64,000 bases of DNA from positions 90,354,342 through 90,418,341 of the forward strand of contig CM070874.1 in the NCBI GenBank assembly GCA_036365515.1, given 5' to 3'. The notes beneath the pieces were generated by a model. It had not been told where the DNA came from. It did no database searches and was given only the letters and a program-made list of their open reading frames with translations. The first letter of the stretch is position 1. The number at the start of each line of letters is the position of its first letter. This DNA is from Torymus aiolomorphi. Its lineage: Eukaryota; Arthropoda; Insecta; Hymenoptera; Torymidae. This document shows, piece by piece, positions 45,470 to 57,816 of this stretch. The translations under genes were made by a program, and so were the position numbers.

Positions 45470-46940
45470 CATTCAATTAACCATGACTAAAAACTGGGAC
45501 GGATAAATAGATTACAACTTTATTAAATGTCTGACCTTGAGATTTATTTATTGTCATTGCATACCCTAATCTAATTTAGAAATTAACATTTTTTCATTTC
45601 AAAAGGCAATTCCTCTTTCGATGTAGTTAAGTCAACAGATGGTAATAAAACGGTATTACTACTGTTGTTACCAGTAATTATTTCTGCACAAATACAATAT
45701 TGTAATAGTTCTTTTACTTTTAATCGAGTTCCATTATATAACCCGTCTGATAAATTAAGATTCCTTAGCAATATTGTAAAAGCGCCCTTTTTTAAAATCA
45801 GTTTATGAGGAGGTAAACCATTGTGTGTTAACGAATTGAAAAATTCTTCAGGTAGCAATTCACTTGAATCTTTATTATTATCATTAAAACAAGAATCTAT
45901 ACTAATGTATACTTTAACATCTCCATTAAGTTTTGATAAAATATTGTTGTTTATATTAAGCACATCGATGTTATTCGGTGCTAAAATTACCTTCTTGTCG
46001 ATGTCATTATCACTGTGGTCAAAATTATTACCAAAAATTTCTTCTGTTATATTATTTTCCGATACTAACATACTCTTTGAAATTTCAATTACTTTATTAT
46101 CACTTCAAAATTGTTAGAATATATACCATCTCCAATATTTAATAACCATTGTTTGAATTTCTGTTCGCCACTTCCAATTCTCGTATTATCTTTTAAAGAA
46201 AAGTTCTGAAAATTACACTATAATTTACTATTTTTAACGCAATTTTCAACAATTTTTGTCCTATTACCACGTTTAACTATCGGTAATGTTTGTCTAAAAT
46301 CACCTGAAACTAAAATTAATTTATCTCCAAAAATTTCAGTATTTTCACATAAATCTCGAAATAATTTATCTACAGCTTCAAATGCATGTTTAGGTGTCAT
46401 AGTTATTTCATCCCAAATTATAACTTTAACATTTCGTAACTTTATTCCATATTCGGAATTTGGAGAAATATTACAGATTGATTTGTCATTGATATTTAGT
46501 GGTAATTTAAACGTTACATGTGATGTTCGACCATTTATTAATAAATTTGCCGCAATTCCAGACCACGCTACAGGCAATACGGAAATTTTTTCTTGGTTTA
46601 AATGGATAATTATTGAATTTAGTAAGTAACTTTTTTCACTACCTCCAGGTCCATCAATAAAGTAACATTTATTAATCTTATAATGAATAACGTTTTTTAA
46701 ACTATTCATAAGTGTATCAAAAATTTTTCTTTGCTTCGTTGACAATGAATTAATGTTGTACTTGTCAAGAATATCTTTTTCAAACGGTAAAACGATTGCA
46801 TTGAAATTAACTTCATATTCTAAATTTTCAATACATGTTGGTAACCCGAAATCAGTTAATGTAAAACCATTATCACTAATAATTTCACTAATTTTTTTTA
46901 ATGCTATGTGTTCTCCAATTTCTGCAGGTAGGTATTAAAG
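45470..46940 (-). pseudogene. Helitron PIF1-like helicase pseudogene
   Basis: The segment at 46,745-46,218 carries a Walker A-like FIDGPGGSEKSY, Walker B-like VIIWDEITM and GDFRQTLPIV. The segment at 46,071-45,583 carries NSLTHNGLPPHKL, LLRNLNLSDGLYNGTRL and AEIITG. A further stretch near 45,560-45,470 reads [11 protein letters not shown] and VPVFSHG, then a stop before LNVALSRV. The Gly before the Walker A lysine is replaced by Glu, and the segments are separated by stops, so the enzyme is inactive. Confidence 0.88.
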
Positions 46941-47887
46941 GATTATAGAAATAAATGTTATATTTATGAAACAATTCTCTGTCATTTATTTATATAAAGC
47001 ATTCGGAAATTGAACTTGAATAGCCTCTTCTAAACATTTGTCCCATTCATTGTCAGTAGTAATTAATTGCCTAGCATAAGCAGCTTCAAAGTCGGATAAG
47101 TGATATCTTCTAAAGTCCTTAAATCAGTAAACGAACGAGCTCCTTTTACATGTAATAATAGTAATCTTAAGTGAAATCGTTCTCGATCTTTTGGATTTAC
47201 AAGATACATCCGACTAAATACTGGTTTCCTATTTTTTTTCTCACGGTCCATGTTTTGGTTTTTTCATTAAAAATATAACAATTAGGAGTCTCAGGGTATA
47301 AATACTGTCTAGCTTCCATATCAGTTTGATTCAGTTGAAATCATGCCATTCACGCATTATTTAAATTTTTATTAAATAATTCTTCTTCAGAACATTCTTT
47401 AAAATATACATACTGTTCATTTTCTAGATCTACTGCTAATCTATAAATAGCATGTGATATGTCATTTGAACAAACGATACATTGCTTCCGGAGGACTTAC
47501 GTGTCATTTTTACCATCATTGTTTACTGAATAATCAATATCAGTCATTTTAATTAGAGCGCCATCATGTCTTTTGTAACAATATTTAAATGAATATTTTA
47601 CACACCCTACTGTTGAACATACTTCTACATTAATATGACAATTATATTTTAACAATAAACGTGGATTATACGGTACAACAAATCTATTATCAACGTATCT
47701 TTTAGACCTTTCATTAAAAACAATCTTTTTTCCATCGTTCCTTCGATCGGTAAATAGGGTATCCTGTTGTATTATAATTGGTAATTGCATTGAATGCTTT
47801 AGGAAAATTTTTAGTACATTTTTTCGTTTCACGGTCCATACAAGGAAATGTCATTATATTTTCCACAGGGCCCATGTAACATAAATT

Positions 47888-48870
47888 GAGGGGCTGCTTG
47901 CAATAAGGGCCTAAGTCGACTTAGGACCTTTTTCGGTAAATGAGCTATATCGAACAAGGCTCCGAAGCTCTATCAAGTGATGTTAGTACCGTAAAGAAAA
48001 TTAATGCAATTTAATTTGTTGAAAATTGATGAAAATTTAATAATAGTTCATGTTTTGTATGTTGAAATTACATTAAATAAATGTAATTTAATAGTTTTCA
48101 TAAATATTCTTATTTTTTTTTTCATAAAAATACATTCTGTTATGCAATAAGGGCTTAAGTAGTGTTTTTTGTTTTATAAATAACTTTTTTATTGCAATAT
48201 ATGAGGCGTTTCACGTCAGCTCTCCAGGCGCGGCGCGCGAGCGCGAAATCATGCTGTTTTCAGCTTGTGTTTGAAGGGCTAAGATGTATCTAAAAAAAAT
48301 AATCCCCAAGTGATTTCGATGTATTTTTTCCTCAGCTTTCCGATGGTGCTATTAGTTTCTCAAAATTTTTCAATTCTAAGTATTTCTTGAATAATATCTC
48401 GAAAAAATCAAAAAACCCCTATGTAGAAAAAGGCTATATCCATGTAAAATTTCCCCCTCTTTCGATCTAGCAGGTCAAAAAAAATATTAAAAATATAGTT
48501 TTTGAGATATAACACGTTTTATGTTTTTTTGAGGTTAGAATTGAAAATTGAGAAACTAATAGCACCATCGGAAAGCTGAGGAAAAAATACATCGAAATCA
48601 CTTGGGAATTATTTTTTTTAGATACATCTTAGCCCTTCAAACACAAGCTGAAAACAGCATGATTTCGCGCTCGCGCGCCGCGCCTGGAGAGCTGACGTGA
48701 AACGCCTCATATATGGAACAAGTAAATGTATTTATTATTAGTAGTTGTTGTTTACTAGTGATATACGAAATTTCAGCAAAATCTATCAGGTCAATAATAA
48801 GCTATGCATTTTTTTTTGTTTTTCTCAAAACTGTGAATTTCGACTTAGGCCCTTGTTGCACGCAGCCTCT
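47888..48870. mobile_element. TIR element inserted in the Helitron Rep region
   Basis: Left end GAGGGGCTGCTTGCAATAAG, then GGCCTAAGTCG; the right end at 48,841-48,870 is its diverged complement (30-bp TIR). The Helitron reading IISAEIPD, then LYGIVKQF resumes on the far side as NLCYMGPV, so this is an insertion. A partial internal copy of the end (GCAATAAGGGCTTAAGTAG) lies near 48,147. It hosts a further nested palindromic element. Confidence 0.8.
48198..48714. mobile_element. Nested palindromic element (~185-bp arms)
   Basis: The arms at about 48,198-48,385 and 48,532-48,714 are near-perfect complements, starting ATGAGGCGTTTCACGTCAGC, then TCTCCAGGCGCGGCGCGCGA. The flanks are TATA. The loop is about 145 bp and non-coding. 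It sits inside the TIR element at 47,888-48,870, which itself sits in the Helitron. Confidence 0.88.
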
Positions 48871-49616
48871 CAAAATTGTTTGACAATACCATATAATCGA
48901 GGATATTATTCTTCATCGGGAATCTCAGCACTTATAATTTTTTCAATATCATCCGAATTGTATGTTTTATTGTTTTGATCTACAAAAAGTAGCATGTGTA
49001 TATGTGACAATGCTTTTTTTTGGAACTCAATTACGTATGTATAGGCAATACATCTTCCAAAAATGGCTTTTTTTAACTACTTCATTTAAAAATTCCTTAT
49101 ACAGCTAGTATAAAATAATAGGTTATAGATACCTGAAGATGAATTAATTTATAACTTTAGGTAAATAATAAATGGCAGAAGCAGGCACTATAATTTTGTT
49201 ATTGTATAATAATCAGCTTCAAGCGATTATTTAATACTTTTTACTTCAGTATAAGTTTTCAAAAGAAATAAGTCACTCAAAGGAACGACGAAAAGCACTA
49301 ATGCCAAGAACGGAATTTTCTATAAACCTCTCCGCAAACACTCAAGCACACCTATATTTATTCATTTAAATGTTTGCGGAAATACTTATAGAAAAATCTG
49401 AACCATGATATCTTATGACGCCCACCCTCATTGAACGAAAAGGTTTATTTTATGTAAACCGAAATATTATTTGTGCGGTTTTGTAACAAATAATATAAAA
49501 ATCAGCGCCTGCGAATTTTAATTTTCGTATTCGTAACTATAATGAAGATGGATAAACTTTAAAGTATAAAACTGTCATGTGCATCGTACTTATGTATATC
49601 AAGTATACACATTAAC

Positions 49617-49993
49617 GGGGTGCCATAGTTCTACCATTACCGACCGAGCAATTGGCACAGTTTCAAGCTTATTAAAAATGAAATACATAAAATCACAAAA
49701 AATTAAGAGAACACTTCACTGCAGTTTTGAACGATCTATCACCCAGTACAAGTTTGAAGTCGAAATATAAAGTGGTTTTTGCAAAAACTTTGAACAAAAC
49801 TAAATTCGGTTTCTTTCAAAGTTTTTGCAAAAACCACTTGATATTTCGACTTCAAACTTGTACTGGGTGATAGATCGTTCAAAACTGCAGCGAAGTGTTC
49901 ACTTGATTTTTTGTGATTTTATGTATTTCATTTTTAATAAGCTTGAAACTATGCCAATTGCTCGGTCGGTAATGATACGGCTATGGCACCCCC
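49617..49993. mobile_element. Foldback element, copy 2 (GGGGTGCCATAG family)
   Basis: A near-perfect palindrome with TIR GGGGTGCCATAG at the left and CTATGGCACCCC at the right. Arms of about 180 bp share TTACCGACCGAGCAATT and TTTCAAGCTTATTAAAAATG with copy 1 at 28,860-29,330. It lies about 140 bp beyond the Ku70 stop codon. Confidence 0.88.
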
Positions 49994-50134
49994 TATATTT
50001 GCTATTTACATTTTTAGATGATTATTAACAAATCAAAGTTGGAAAGTAAGGCTTTCCCGTACTATTATTATTATTAAAATTTTTATTTATAAAATATAAC
50101 CATATTATTTGTATACAAAAAATTTGTTATTTTT

Positions 50135-53100
50135 TTAGGATAAATTAAAGTGTGCATAAATCCTATCAATAAGCCTTGATTTGGTTCCAGTTGTAGACAA
50201 ATTTAAAATTTTAAGACATTCTTTCAAATCTGCAACATTTAAACTGTGGAGCTACCGAAAAAAATTATTAAAAAATCTGGATTACTACTTATGAAGCCAA
50301 ATTTCCAACTGTATAAGAAGTGCTCAGTAATATAGAACATACCTGTTTCTGTTCAGCTATGGTTCTCACGTCAAATTTGGTCTTTTTATTATCAGCTACT
50401 TTGGATTGTTTTAAGGGTCTCTTTTTTGTCACTTGTAAATCAATCGTATTTGATAATTCTTCATTTAACATATCTGCATTTTTATGTACAGGTGGGGGAA
50501 CTAAAAGAAAAATATTTTAATAAAAAACTTTAATTATTGACAAAACTAAATGATATTTTATTAAACTCACGAGTACTATCTGGAGGCAAGGAACTTAATC
50601 TTTCATCCAGAGCTAATGCTTCAATATGAGCAATACAACGTTCTAATTTTGGATTTTTAAATAATCTCGGATCAAATTCTACTTTTGACATATCCATTAA
50701 CTTTTTACAAATCTCAACAGCCTTTTCATTAATCGGACATTTATTTTCAGAATTGAATATACATCGTTCCAATGTATAACTGAGATCTCGAATTTTGTCT
50801 AGAATTGCACAAAGTATTAATATAGTGACGTCCGCAACCGTTGCGGACTTAGATTATTTTTTATTTTAAAAGTTTGGGGAATTAGTTCGAGCCTGACTTT
50901 TTCCCCGAATGTCCCGATCGTTCATGCACCCACGAGCTTCGGAGAAGCTCGCGTCACGACTCGGCTGACGGGCCGCGCCCACGGACTTGCGGCAACCTAT
51001 CTGCCGACCTTTTTACGCCGTTGTACGTCGACCTATCAGCGCGCGCGAACACTCGCCCTCCGCACTCCGCCGGAAACGGACCTCCTGGTTCCGTCAGGCT
51101 CTCGCCTCCTCGCCCACAGCGACTCCGTCGCTATCGGTATATAGGAGCGTCCTATCCCTCGCCCAGTGCGGACGATCGTCCGCGCAAGGGCAAAAAGGGA
51201 GTGACACCTCGAGCCACGCTCGGTGTCACCCGAACCCAGCAAACATGCTGGTGAGAGTTTTGCAAGCCGCGACACGACGCGACCGCGAATCACATCATTT
51301 CCTTTTTTTTCTTTTATTTAAATTTTCTTGATTTTATTAGTTTATATTTTGCTCTACCGTTTAAAAGTATTTTATATTTTAACTTTAATTTTTATTTTAC
51401 ATTTTATTTATCATCCTTTTCCCCAATCCAATTCCTCATGCTTTCCGCCGATGCTGAGCTTACGTCAATAGTACTTTTCAATACTAGTGCGATAATAGTA
51501 CATTATACACCAAGGACGCATCTCGCTACGCTCGACCCCAAAGCTCGCACTCGCCGAGAATGATACATATGCGTCCGCGGTAACATATACTATTTTTTTG
51601 TCCGAAGGCCGCAAAACGAATTTTCTCGTCCCATATAGAATACTAAATGTATTTCGCCGCCTCTATATGGGATGCAAAAATTCATTTTGCGGCCTGAGAA
51701 CAAACAAAATTATTCTTGCAAGTGTGTGAGTTTGTCGCCCGAGCGAAGCAAAGGTGACAATCACACTCGTGTGAGAATCATTTTTATCGCCTGTATCAAA
51801 CATTAGTTTTTGATACAGTGGGTGTAAAATTTACATCACATGAAAACTGTCGAAAAACACACTTTCCGTGTGACGTGAATTTTTTACCTCCGCAGGCGAC
51901 AAACACTTATTTTAAGTCCGCAATTCAAAGCGTAAGAATAGACATAACACCCACTGCATCCAAAAATATTGTTTGCAACACGGGCGTCGAATTTGTCCTC
52001 GTGTGACCGCGCAGAACTCGGGGCGTAAAATTTTATTTTGCGCATGCTTGCAAACGTAAGCGTGCGTAAAAGTGATACTTTACGCACGGAGTGTAAAAAC
52101 ATTTCATTATTATATTTATTTCAAAATTTAAACATAAAACTAAAATAATTAACTAACCATTAAATGGAATTTTATACATGTAAAATCCTCCATCATCTTC
52201 ACTAGGAATCATCATGCATATTAAAAGAGCACTCCTAGTAATTACTTTGCAAATTGGCATTACTTTTTTCTGAGCACACCTGCTGACAAAAGCCATAAAA
52301 AAAGCCTTACCTTCTGAAAAAAGTAGTATGTGATGTTAATAAAAAATTAATCTGATGTTTTTTCATTTTTTACCATCATTGCAAGCTGCAGTGTATGTAA
52401 CAAAATAAGGGGGGCCAGAATGATAGATTGGATCACACATTATTGGTTTAAATGCGAGTACTTCAATACATGGATCCAGACCCAAATTTTTTATCACTTT
52501 GCACTCAGATGGCTTGAAGCTTATATTTTGACCAGCAAACGTTTTGTAATACATTATGTTACTATCTGTTATAACTTTTCTATCTCTTTTTATTTCCTAA
52601 AAAAAAAAAAAATTACATTCATATAAAATATATAAAACAAAAAAATTATTTCAATAGGAAATAAGAAATTTACCCTAAAGTTGTGAGATTCTGTATCTTC
52701 TAGATTTTCTTCACACAAGACACGGCGAGCTTCTAAAATTTCATTGTCCTCTTTTTGTAATTTTATTTTTGATGGATATTTTGGAGTTCTGTGAACATTT
52801 TCATAATAATTAATTTCATGGATGTATTAATCAATTTTTAAAAATTAAATTTAAAAATTAAAAATACAATTCTTACGAAATTAAATTAAACACGGAAACC
52901 TCTATGGCAATAGAACCGATCTTCCATGGTATTCGACAAATACTTCTGGCAGGGCTTATAATGACCTGCTCAAAGTCTTCTAAGCAAGTTGACTTATAAT
53001 TTTCATTATTAAATGCTCCTGATATTATTTGCAAATCTTTATAATAAATTGCATCGTTCCATAGATCAGATAATCCTACTACACGAAGTTCCGTTTGATT

Positions 53101-53764
53101 ATCTTTAAATGTAGCAACTAAATGCTCAATTCTCCGCCGTTCTACAGGAATATCAGAGCATGGATTATCATTGCAAGTACAAAGTAAAATGATGTTGCGA
53201 GTTTTCTGATTTGATTTGCTCATATTTATCATTTGAAATGCATGTGTTAAAGCATCGTAAAGAGGATACTTTGAATCTTCTGAAGTCGATGGTTTATACT
53301 TGTCATAGCCTTCTTTTACTAAATGTAATCAAATGATAATTTTATTTGAAAATAAAATATTTATCAAGTATAAAATATCTTACTTACACATATTTTGAGC
53401 ATTTTTCAAAGTGTCAACTGTAACTGTATCAAATGATTGCAGAACTGTTATGTTATCAAGGCCACAGTTTGATTCTTTAGTTCCAAAAACTATGAGAGCC
53501 ATTTTATCATTTCTATTGATGGTACATTTTTGCCTAACAATATTTTTGTATGTCTGTGAACATAACATAACAAATGATTTCATGTTATTTCTTTTATGCA
53601 AATAATATATGCATTCTTACCTCAAGACAATGTAAAAAGGCATTATTTTTGAACATTGGCAGAGTTCCATCAACGAGAAATATTATTGAGTCTCGTACAT
53701 CAAATTCACCAACACCTTCTTCACTAAATGTTTCATCTAACTCATATGAAAATTCAAACGACAT
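50135..53764 (-). CDS. Ku70: Ku70, DNA end-binding subunit (XRCC6)
   Basis: Ku70 pairs with Ku80 to ring broken DNA ends and start non-homologous end joining; nuclear. Coding exons, 5' to 3': 53764-53621, 53553-53388, 53318-52877, 52788-52674, 52596-52374, 52313-52158, 50798-50571, 50500-50343, 50253-50135. Phases agree at all joins. Residues 1-250 form the vWA-like domain (RDSIIFLVDGTLPMF, DKMALIVFGT). Residues 250-430 form the DNA-encircling Ku core (KVITDSNIMYYKTF, FVSRCAQKKVMPICKVITRS, DDGGFYMYKIPF). The helical arm includes PKLERCIAHIEALALDE, followed by a lysine-rich linker. The last exon carries a SAP DNA-binding domain (LHSLNVADLKE, then CLKILNLSTTGTKSRLID), but these two halves are one base out of frame, so as written the protein ends soon after LKE. 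Expected length without the shift is 583 residues (human 609). Intron 6 is enlarged by two transposons. Confidence 0.93.
50826..51467 (+). mobile_element. Solo LTR in Ku70 intron 6, with 4-bp duplication
   Basis: Starts TGACGTCCGCA and ends GCTTACGTCA, with ATAG immediately before (50,822-50,825) and after (51,468-51,471). It shares blocks with the repeat at 42,641-43,377. TG...CA ends and a 4-bp duplication fit an LTR retrotransposon solo LTR, antisense to Ku70. It lies 25 bp upstream of the intron's AG acceptor on the sense strand. Confidence 0.85.
51488..52113. mobile_element. Hairpin-rich element, copy B, in Ku70 intron 6
   Basis: A chain of short hairpins (GTATCAAACATTAGTTTTTGATAC; GGCCGCAAAACGAATTTT with an inverted partner near 51,690-51,704; TTGTCGCC with GGTGACAA). 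The left end ACTAGTGCG and the inverted right end TTTTTACACTCCGTGCGTAA resemble the two ends of copy A (37,914-38,442) in opposite orientation, and both contain TCGCCCGAGCGA, then GGTGACAA. No protein. Confidence 0.65.
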
Positions 53765-56700
53765 TTTTTACTTTATTGTAGTTGATTGTTCTAACGTATA
53801 ATGTTTTCTGCACAACCGGCAACGCCAACTGACTTGTCCAAACGTGTTTTCGTATTTACTCCTCAGATTAGGTTAGTATGATTGTAGGTGTAGTAGTACA
53901 TCCATATATACAAAATATAGTTATTTGTATGAGTAATTTTCCTGTAAAAATTTGATTTTTCATATAAATATAGGTGAAAAGTAAGATTTTTAATTTACAA
54001 ATAATAATTAAACTTCAAAACATGCAAAAAGTATTTTCTAAATAATTTAAAAAAACGAACTTTTAAAACGAAATGTTAATGAAAAAAGTTGTTGATAATA
54101 AAAAATATATCGATGTTTGGTAGTGCCTTTTAATAACAAAATATTTGATTATTTTTATTGATCATTATCTATTATTGATTAAGTACACAATGAATCGTAT
54201 CGCACATTTCTAAAACATGAATTATAGCAAAATTTGTAATAAATGTTTCAACTAAAAGAAATTGAATTTTCGGTCGACAAGATTTGTTTAATGAAATCTA
54301 AAGAAGTAAATTGCTTCAAAACAAAACGTTTAATTTCTAAATTTTTGTAATTACAGAAACTTTATTGCTTTCGAAAATATACAGATTTCAAATTGTTATA
54401 CGTCAACATGAAATTTTTACGAAATCATATATAATATCTTTTTCTCGCAATCGCTCAAAAGCAATGAGACACGAGAATCCATTGCTCTTGGTAATTTCAA
54501 AAAGATCGTTACAATAGCTAATTAAAACGCATCTTTTAAACGTTAATGTATTCTTGTTATAAGTAATATATAATAACTCCTTAACTGTAGTTCTCAGCTA
54601 TTGAACTAATCTTTTAACGTTATTTTTCTGATTTTCCAAAAATCATCATTACAATCACGTTCGCTTGTATTTTTCAATTGCAGGAACATAATCGCAAGGT
54701 GATTTTTCAATTTAGATACCCTTAAATTTATGTACACAAATTTTATCATTCTTATATTATTTGAACAAAATTTCTGATGTCATACAAGTAGATTATGGTA
54801 TAAATGGAGCTTTTTATCTATGTTAAAACGATAAAATATATTATATTTTTATTAAATGTAAAAAGTACGTATAAAAAAAGGTGTTAAATTCGGAGGTTGA
54901 TTATTTTGAAATAATAAAACTCTTTGTCTCTATTATAGAAAAATGTTTAATTTACATATTATAAGCTTATACGTTAGTAATACCAAAGAAACAGAATATT
55001 CTTACAACATTGATAATAAAGAAAACATTTTTATAACATTCATTACATTAAATAACAAATTATAAAAAATTCAGAGCTTCTGTACCTAACTACAACCTAG
55101 CGACCCGACCGCGAAAGTTCGGCCGTTAGACATATAGCAGGTATAAAGAGAAAAAGGTGTGAAAAAAAAATAAAATAAAAGGGTAAAGAACCGGAGACGA
55201 TCTTTTGTGCTCAGGTCGTTCGGCTGAAGTCTACATTTCTCTATACAAATATAATTAATATGTGTACATAAGTAAAAATAATAAATATTTACATGTGACG
55301 TAACTATACAAAATGAAAGGAAAAAAATCAGTACTGTCGAAAAAGTTGGTATGATTGTCATTTTTCCGAAGCCGATGTTGCTGTTATTGTTGATGTTAAT
55401 GAGCCTCTCTCAGACTCGGGGGTGTAGGTGCCATTTACGCAATTATTCGTTGATAAATAACTGAACAATTCAAGTACAGTTGAGAATACACGCAGCCTTC
55501 GATCCGTAAGTGTTTCATGCCGGCGACATATCTGATAGTCAAAATGTAAAAACGAGTAAGAGAGAGAGTAAGAGTAGACCAACTTTCGTTCGTGAGCTTC
55601 TCTATTTAATAAATAAAAAGTATGTGTAGACAAAATAGGTATTAAAAAAATTTGTTTATACATTGGATAATGAGCGTCCGGAAGGAGGGACACGCACGTT
55701 ATTATTACGATAAATAAAGCCATTTATACAAAGCTGAATCCTTCGTCGTGCTCTATACTTTTTTAATGTGCCATGCCAGCGAGCGTATAATTCATTCCTT
55801 CGGGTTGGCGAATACATTATCGCGCGCGCGTGTCATTGCGCTACGACGAAAGATTCGCATTCCTCTTAAAAACATCCTCTCGTATCGACTTGATGGTGCT
55901 CTCCTTATAACATCGAGTCGACGAAATTTTTCCTCATACTTTTAGTATTTATGTTAACCCTATACATATTGTTTATTTATATTTATATATTTATAATTTT
56001 ATCTATGTTTAATAATATACTTGCACACAACCTCTTTGTTCCTTAGAAAGTACAAGCTATAGTAGCAACAATTTCGACAAAATCGCAAAACGTTTATACT
56101 TACATACCGGAAAAAGTATAGGTTTGCTGGACAATGACGAAGAGACGCACACAGAGGTGTAAGAGCGCACGAAACGCATGGCGAAGATTTGTCGTAGATT
56201 GTTGCGCTTTTTTATTTTTTTTCCTCTCCCTACATGCTGGCTACTCTACTGTTCCTTTCTTTCATATAAAAATAACGCGCAATGCGAAGCTATCCAACAT
56301 TGCTTTGTACATTCGCCCGTGCTCCAATGAAAACTGAAAGTTCAAACTTATCGAACCGCCATAAAGAAAGTATTGCGATATCGTGTAAAACGTGATTCTG
56401 AGTTGAATTACTGTATATACCGGTGCATGATTGTTTTCTCATTATTGCTCATGAATAACTTGTTTCTTCTCCAATAAAAAGTAAAAAAAAAAAAAAAATT
56501 ATGTCCATGTTTCATTCGAATTGTGGCTCAAATAAGTGTTCACTTTCACTTAAAACTATCCTGCTACACACTTCCTTTGCCGATGATCGTCGATAAAAGT
56601 ATCGAATAACCGTCAGCCGACTATCAGAGATACTCGAACAAAAGAACATCCTGACTCTAAATTGCGCGTGTACATATATCTTAAACAGATGAAACTCAAT

Positions 56701-57816
56701 ATACTTTTTTCACATATTTTCGCACACTTAAAAAGTATAGCTACATCTGCTTAAATATAGAATCAGACAATCTTAGCTTTATACGTATCTGGACGTAAAT
56801 AAGTTTATTATTCGAAAAAAAAAAATAATTGTATGCACTTCCCGCACGTGTATGTACAAATCGATAATTTAATTTAAAGGGCCGCGTGAAGAGTACCTAT
56901 ATAATAATGTATACGAATTTTTCACGACTTTCCTTGATTAACAGAATGCTCATAGTGGCTTTATATTTACAAGGCATTCACAGATAAATAAGCAACGATC
57001 AACGTGAATCTGAAAGGGTAGAGATCTGATTGCATTCCTGCTTTTTTTCTTTTTTTCTTTTTTTTAAATTAGATACTCCCGAACAACCTTGATCGATGCA
57101 TATGCAGACTCCTAGGGTTTGGAAGTATCCAGCTATCACAACTAACACCCTATAGATTTTCATTACCAGTCAAATAAATTATTCTTTTCAGAACTTGCGT
57201 CCTATACCGTAGGAAGAGATACTCAATCCAATAAGAAAATCTAGCTACACCTTTTTTTACTTCGTTATCATGATCCAAACAAGATTTCCGCTTACTTTTT
57301 TAACAATTAAAGATATCTTTAAATGCACCGCACCTTGAGTTACAACTCAACAGTCTCGTACATAATAATGATCTAAAAACGTTCTGTAGCGTCAATTCTT
57401 ATAATGAAATTTCTGTTTCAGAAATTACCTTCGCAAAGCGCGACTGATCTTTACTCTCTTATACCGCGGTATTTGTTTAGAGAGCTAAGATGTATAAGCG
57501 CTCACGCGTGTTGTACATTCGATTGCTCAATAAATGAATCCTAAAACATCTTCATTTTTGGAAGTTCTGGCTACTGCAGAAATTTCACTATAATTCTTAT
57601 ATTCTGTACTTTGACTGGAAATATGCTTATCCCTTTGGCCTCAGTCTTTTGTGCACAATATCTACGTGTCTTGTCTAGACCGTTTACTAAAAAAAAGAAT
57701 AAGTTCTACCATTAGTATTAAAATCAAGTTGATCAGAATTCATAATAGAGATAAAAAATTAAAATACCTTAGTAGCTTTCGAATTAATTAACGTCAATTA
57801 TTTCTTCTTATTCTTG
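53765..57816. other. Ku70 upstream DNA and Sirt1 3' flank
   Basis: AT-rich, with no exon or RNA gene recognised. The right part, left of the Sirt1 stop at 57,817, presumably contains the Sirt1 3'UTR, whose end is not identifiable among many AATAAA-like signals. The ~200 bp right of 53,764 should hold the Ku70 promoter. No conserved motif is clear. Confidence 0.5.

Larger units (their letters stand above)
45450..49110 (-). mobile_element. Decayed Helitron
   Basis: Minus-strand coding remnants follow Helitron order. A Rep-domain piece (IEFQKKALSHIHMLLFVDQ, IISAEIPDEE) at about 48,870-49,060 is followed by NLCYMGPVENIM, RFVVPYNPRLLLKYNCHINV at 47,497-47,832, FHLRLLLLHVKGARSF at 47,063-47,251, then a PIF1-type helicase down to 45,470. 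Frameshifts and stops occur throughout, and a 980-bp element (47,888-48,870) splits the Rep part. Helitrons move by rolling-circle replication using a fused Rep-helicase. The terminal TC and CTRR ends were not located. Confidence 0.88.
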
